Origin: Opitutaceae bacterium UBA3033
Lineage (GTDB): Bacteria; Verrucomicrobiota; Verrucomicrobiia; Opitutales; Opitutaceae
Assembly: GCA_002367815.1 (NCBI GenBank)
Contig: DFDG01000036.1
Span: 1 to 9,661 of the forward strand
DNA: 9,661 nucleotides
Direction of reading: 5' to 3'
In this document: piece after piece, positions 7,395 through 9,661 of the stretch
Numbering within the stretch: the stretch's first letter is position 1
Layout of the letters: each line of letters opens with the position of its first letter
Translations under genes and position numbers: made by a program
Notes under the pieces: generated by a model
Database searches by the model: none
Seen by the model: the letters and a program-made list of their open reading frames with translations, nothing else
Told to the model about the DNA's origin: nothing

Positions 7395-8507
7395 TTATTT
7401 CCAGTTGGCGAGGAACGTTTCCAGATCCCCGTGGGTTGGGCTCTGGCCGGTGCGCACGTAATGCCCACTGGTGCAAACTCCCAGCCCTAGGCAGGATTCG
7501 ATGCTGAGACCCATGATCTGACCGGCGCTGAAGCCGGCATTGAAATGATCACCCGCCCCTGTGGTGATGAGTGGGGTGGCCACATAGGGGCCGGGCACCC
7601 AAAAGGAGGCATCGCGGGTTGCGCAGGCGGCGGATTCCTTGGGGTGCACCACGACAGTGGTAAGGTCCAATCGTTGGCGAATTTTCGTGGCCATGACGCG
7701 CAAGCCACTTTCGGTTTCCGATTCCGTGCCGAAACCGAGCACAGCAAACACTTGTTGGGCTTCCTTGAGATTCAGCCCGAGGGTTACCGCACCGAATTGT
7801 TCGAATTTCGCGATGGTCTCCAATGCATAAACCAGATCCGAGCTGGAGCGCTTCTCTGGGTCGGCCAGATCGAAGAAAAAGATCCGGCCCGGTTTGACCG
7901 GCACTTGGGGCAGGACGCGCTCCACCAGATCGACAAAGATCGAAGTCATGTTGGGGATCATGGTCCAATTGACCAAGGCAATGAGATCAGCCGCCCCGAG
8001 AGCTTGGCGGTAAATCTGCGGGGTCATCACGGCGTCGATTTTTTCCGGCGTGATTTCGTCGAGGGTCCGCATCATCCCGAGCATCAGCTTGCCATCGGAA
8101 AACTCGGCTGCCGTGGTGGCGGCTGGATCGCAAAGACTGACCACCGTGGCTTTTTCCGCCATGTCGGCGAACACGGGATTGAGGACCGGATTGCCCAATG
8201 CGCCGATATAAGTGAGGTTGGCTCCCTGGGCCAGCAATGCATTGGCCATGATCGGGCCGTTACCACCCAGCTTGTCCATACGGGGATAAAACTCGATGTT
8301 GGTGCTTTTGCCGGCGGCGGCGAGGATTCGCTGACCAAACTCGGTAATGGTATTGATCGGCGTGAAATTTTCACCCTGTCCGGCTCGCATCGCCACGGGA
8401 GTGACAATGGTGTCTACAAAACCGTCGAAACCCACGAGGGTGTGCCGGGAGGGTAGGTTGGAGCGCTTGGCGCGAAGTTCCTGAAGAGTGCGGGTTTTGA
8501 ATTCCAT
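7395..8507 (-). CDS. PfkB-family carbohydrate kinase
   Basis: A 370-residue ribokinase-like sugar kinase of unknown substrate. The N-terminal part has GFDGFVDTIV (26-35), which carries the conserved aspartate that binds the sugar hydroxyls in this family, and the LGGNGPIMANALLAQG glycine motif (80-95). The C-terminal part has the PfkB signature TTGAGDHFNAGF (315-326) with the catalytic base Asp320 and the GAGD anion hole. NLKEA (246-250) corresponds to the N-x-x-E metal-water motif. The ATG at 8507 is chosen because the family start region MEFKTRTLQELR follows at once; a TTG at 8552 would add 15 residues without family features. Neither start has a clear Shine-Dalgarno sequence. It is the first gene of the minus-strand block, with tmk 18 nt downstream. 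Adenosine, fructose or ribose kinase activity cannot be told apart from the sequence. Confidence 0.87.
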   Translation of the reverse strand: MEFKTRTLQELRAKRSNLPSRHTLVGFDGFVDTIVTPVAMRAGQGENFTPINTITEFGQRILAAAGKSTNIEFYPRMDKLGGNGPIMANALLAQGANLTYIGALGNPVLNPVFADMAEKATVVSLCDPAATTAAEFSDGKLMLGMMRTLDEITPEKIDAVMTPQIYRQALGAADLIALVNWTMIPNMTSIFVDLVERVLPQVPVKPGRIFFFDLADPEKRSSSDLVYALETIAKFEQFGAVTLGLNLKEAQQVFAVLGFGTESETESGLRVMATKIRQRLDLTTVVVHPKESAACATRDASFWVPGPYVATPLITTGAGDHFNAGFSAGQIMGLSIESCLGLGVCTSGHYVRTGQSPTHGDLETFLANWK

Positions 8508-8622
8508 GAAGAGAGTGGAGGTGAGCGAAGATTCCGACCTGACCAGCGGCAAACAGAATCGAATCAGATTGCTCGGGATTTCCGTTGAATGACACGCGCA
8601 AAGCCGCCATCAGTTTTTCTCC
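8508..8622. promoter_or_regulatory. Divergent intergenic region sugar kinase / exbB
   Basis: A 115-nt gap between the minus-strand kinase block and the plus-strand ExbB/ExbD pair, so promoters for both transcripts are expected here. Candidate TTG-containing -35 elements (for example TTGCTC at 8569-8574, plus strand) have no matching -10 at normal spacing. Nothing palindromic enough to call an operator was seen. The role is inferred from gene orientation. Confidence 0.35.
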
Positions 8623-9327
8623 ATGTCCGCTGCCCTTATGTTAGCCCCTTCCATCTTTGCGACCAACGTCATCACGATTTATCTGACGAGTGATACCGTC
8701 GGGCAGGTCATTGTCCTGGGGCTCGCCGTCTTCAGTCTCATTGCGTGGACCATCATGTTGGGCAAACATTTTGAACTGAAACGACTGCGCTACCTCAACG
8801 GTCTGTTTGAGCAGAAACTCCGGGATGAGCGTTCGCTGCTCGATCTGCCCGAATCCTATCGCGACCGGCGCACAATTCCTTATGCGGATCTGTTTGCCGA
8901 TGCGGTGGAGAGCTATTGGCGCGCCGCGGCCATCGGCAAAGAAAAGGGACGCGATACCACGAGAGCCCGGCTGGAGCATTGTGAAAACGCTCTGCAGCGC
9001 GCCTTGGCTCGACAAACGCTGCGCTATGAATCGAGCATGATCTTTCTCGCGACCATTGTTTCCGGTGCACCGTTCGTCGGTTTGCTGGGCACGGTCTGGG
9101 GCGTCATGGCGGCGTTCAGCGCCATCTCGGTGCAACAATCAGCCAGCATCCAAAGTATCGCTCCCGGCGTAGCTTCGGCTTTGCTCACCACCATTGCGGG
9201 TCTGGTCGTGGCGATCCCCTCTATGTTTGGCTACAACTTCCTGCTCGCGAGCAGCCGACGCTTGATCACGGAGTTGGAAAACTTTGCCAGTTCACTGGCC
9301 GACCGCATCGAGCTGGAAAGCGAGTAG
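8623..9327 (+). CDS. MotA/TolQ/ExbB-type proton channel protein
   Basis: A 234-residue inner-membrane protein of the ExbB/TolQ family, which forms the pentameric stator that couples proton flow to TonB- or TolA-type energy transfer. It shows three membrane segments in the expected pattern: helix 1 (about 27-47), a long cytoplasmic loop (48-135), helix 2 (about 138-163) with SGAPFVGLLGTVWGVM, and helix 3 (about 178-208) with APGVASALLTTIAGLVVAIP. Thr157 and Thr190 align with the channel threonines of E. coli ExbB (T148, T181). Length matches the family (about 220-245). ATG 8623 is used; ATG 8638 (codon 6) is an alternative, and neither has a Shine-Dalgarno sequence. The partner ExbD/TolR gene begins 149 nt downstream. 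Whether the pair serves TonB or Tol cannot be decided here. Confidence 0.9.
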   Translation: MSAALMLAPSIFATNVITIYLTSDTVGQVIVLGLAVFSLIAWTIMLGKHFELKRLRYLNGLFEQKLRDERSLLDLPESYRDRRTIPYADLFADAVESYWRAAAIGKEKGRDTTRARLEHCENALQRALARQTLRYESSMIFLATIVSGAPFVGLLGTVWGVMAAFSAISVQQSASIQSIAPGVASALLTTIAGLVVAIPSMFGYNFLLASSRRLITELENFASSLADRIELESE

Positions 9328-9336
9328 GCATAGCTT

Positions 9337-9450
9337 ATGGGATATTTGCCAATGGCTATTGTTCAAACCAGTCAGAATAAGATGACGCTGATTATTGGTG
9401 GATTCCGGCACACCGCCAAGTGCCTCGCGGTTTCTGGCAATAACCAATAG
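9337..9450 (+). CDS. Possible 37-residue small ORF between exbB and exbD
   Basis: An ATG at 9337, 9 nt after the exbB stop, opens a 37-codon frame ending in TAG at 9448-9450. AGG at 9326-9328, overlapping the exbB stop, is 8 nt upstream. The predicted peptide is mildly hydrophobic in the middle (MTLIIGGF) and matches no family I recognise. An open frame of this length is expected by chance fairly often, and its end runs into the tandem repeat, so it is listed only as a candidate. Confidence 0.18.
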   Translation: MGYLPMAIVQTSQNKMTLIIGGFRHTAKCLAVSGNNQ

Positions 9451-9454
9451 CCAT
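9352..9454. repeat. Inverted repeat spanning the exbB-exbD spacer
   Basis: ATGGCTATTG at 9352-9361 is exactly repeated in inverted orientation as CAATAGCCAT at 9445-9454. A second, nested inverted pair is TTATTGGT at 9392-9399 and ACCAATAA at 9457-9464. The intervening part can also form a small stem from GGCAC (9407-9411) and GTGCC (9420-9424), or alternatively ACCGC (9412-9416) and GCGGT (9427-9431). The arrangement could be a large imperfect mRNA hairpin or the remnant of a small palindromic or MITE-like element. Neither reading is proven. Confidence 0.5.
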
Positions 9455-9472
9455 CAACCAATAACCAATTCC
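9438..9472 (+). repeat. Degenerate 7-bp tandem repeat upstream of exbD
   Basis: Five consecutive heptamers resemble CAATAAC: CAATAAC, CAATAGC, CATCAAC, CAATAAC, CAATTCC. Units 1 and 4 are identical, and the 11-bp string CAATAACCAAT occurs at 9438-9448 and again at 9459-9469. The array ends four bases before the exbD start codon, so it occupies the place where a ribosome-binding site would be expected. Confidence 0.65.
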
Positions 9473-9476
9473 CCCC

Positions 9477-9661
9477 ATGGCTCGGACATTTCGCAGGCAG
9501 CGGCAAACTGCTCCCATCTCAGACTTAAATTTAACAAACCTGATCGATCTCGGTTTTACGTTGTTGATCATATTCATGATTGCCACGCCGCTGATCAATC
9601 AGGAGCAGGCGATTCGGGTGAACCTGCCCAATGAATCGAAGCGACCTCAGGATACCCCGGA
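9477..9661 (+). CDS. ExbD/TolR-type biopolymer transport protein, N-terminal part (cut by window edge)
   Basis: Partner of ExbB in the proton-driven inner-membrane motor; its single helix sits in the ExbB pore and its periplasmic domain is outside this window. The first 61 codons are present: a short basic cytoplasmic tail (MARTFRRQRQ), then ISDLNLTNLIDLGFT leading into one membrane helix (about 22-40) with LLIIFMIATPL. Asp24 matches the essential proton-carrying aspartate of E. coli ExbD (Asp25) and TolR. ATG 9477 is the only suitable start, as an in-frame TAA lies at 9462. It is preceded by six C residues and no Shine-Dalgarno sequence, which is unusual. The 149-nt distance from exbB is longer than usual for this pair. 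Confidence 0.9.
   Translation, partial: MARTFRRQRQTAPISDLNLTNLIDLGFTLLIIFMIATPLINQEQAIRVNLPNESKRPQDTP

Noticed and set aside
7545..8456. Long open frame (303 codons) on the plus strand opposite the sugar kinase
   Set aside because: Its translation is rich in Gly, His, Asp and Arg without any fold-like pattern, and the opposite strand encodes a clear PfkB kinase with intact motifs. It is a codon-bias shadow.
8569..8597. TTGCTC as a -35 element for exbB
   Set aside because: No acceptable -10 hexamer at 16-18 nt spacing.

Overview
The window is ordinary-looking bacterial chromosome, densely coded on both strands, with no tRNA, rRNA, CRISPR array, transposase or phage gene visible. The protein flavour (a gene order with kinase, tmk, holB and ExbB/ExbD, a delta-prime subunit without a zinc module, an ExbD starting with an ISDLNLTNLIDLGFT-type segment) suggests a Verrucomicrobiota member, perhaps in the Opitutia. 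That placement is from memory of family appearance, not a computed phylogeny, and is held loosely.

Layout. Positions 1-328 (minus) hold the N-terminus of the mismatch repair ATPase MutS, cut by the window edge. Divergent from it, 399-1214 (plus) encodes a YbfF-type alpha/beta hydrolase, and 42 nt later 1257-4382 (plus) encodes a full-length GH2 beta-galactosidase of the LacZ/EbgA class. A convergent minus-strand block follows. In transcription order it is a PfkB-family sugar kinase (8507-7395), thymidylate kinase tmk (7376-6726), DNA polymerase III delta-prime holB (6720-5758) and an MFS transporter (5699-4413), with gaps of 18, 5 and 58 nt, so the first three and possibly all four share a transcript. 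Divergent from the kinase, 8623-9327 (plus) encodes an ExbB/TolQ-type proton-channel protein and 9477-9661 (plus) the start of its ExbD/TolR partner, cut by the right edge.

How the genes fit together. tmk and holB are a classic DNA-precursor/replication pair, and MutS adds a repair function nearby. The beta-galactosidase has no signal peptide and no adjacent lac-type regulator or permease. The MFS gene next to it is on the opposite strand and belongs by orientation to the holB block. ExbB and ExbD would form an inner-membrane proton-driven motor for TonB- or Tol-type energy transfer.

The most unusual non-coding structure is the 149-nt spacer between exbB and exbD. These genes normally abut, but here the spacer holds a degenerate 7-bp tandem repeat, a 10-bp inverted repeat and a possible 37-codon ORF. 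No clear new multi-gene system was found. The remaining observations are residue-level oddities in known families.
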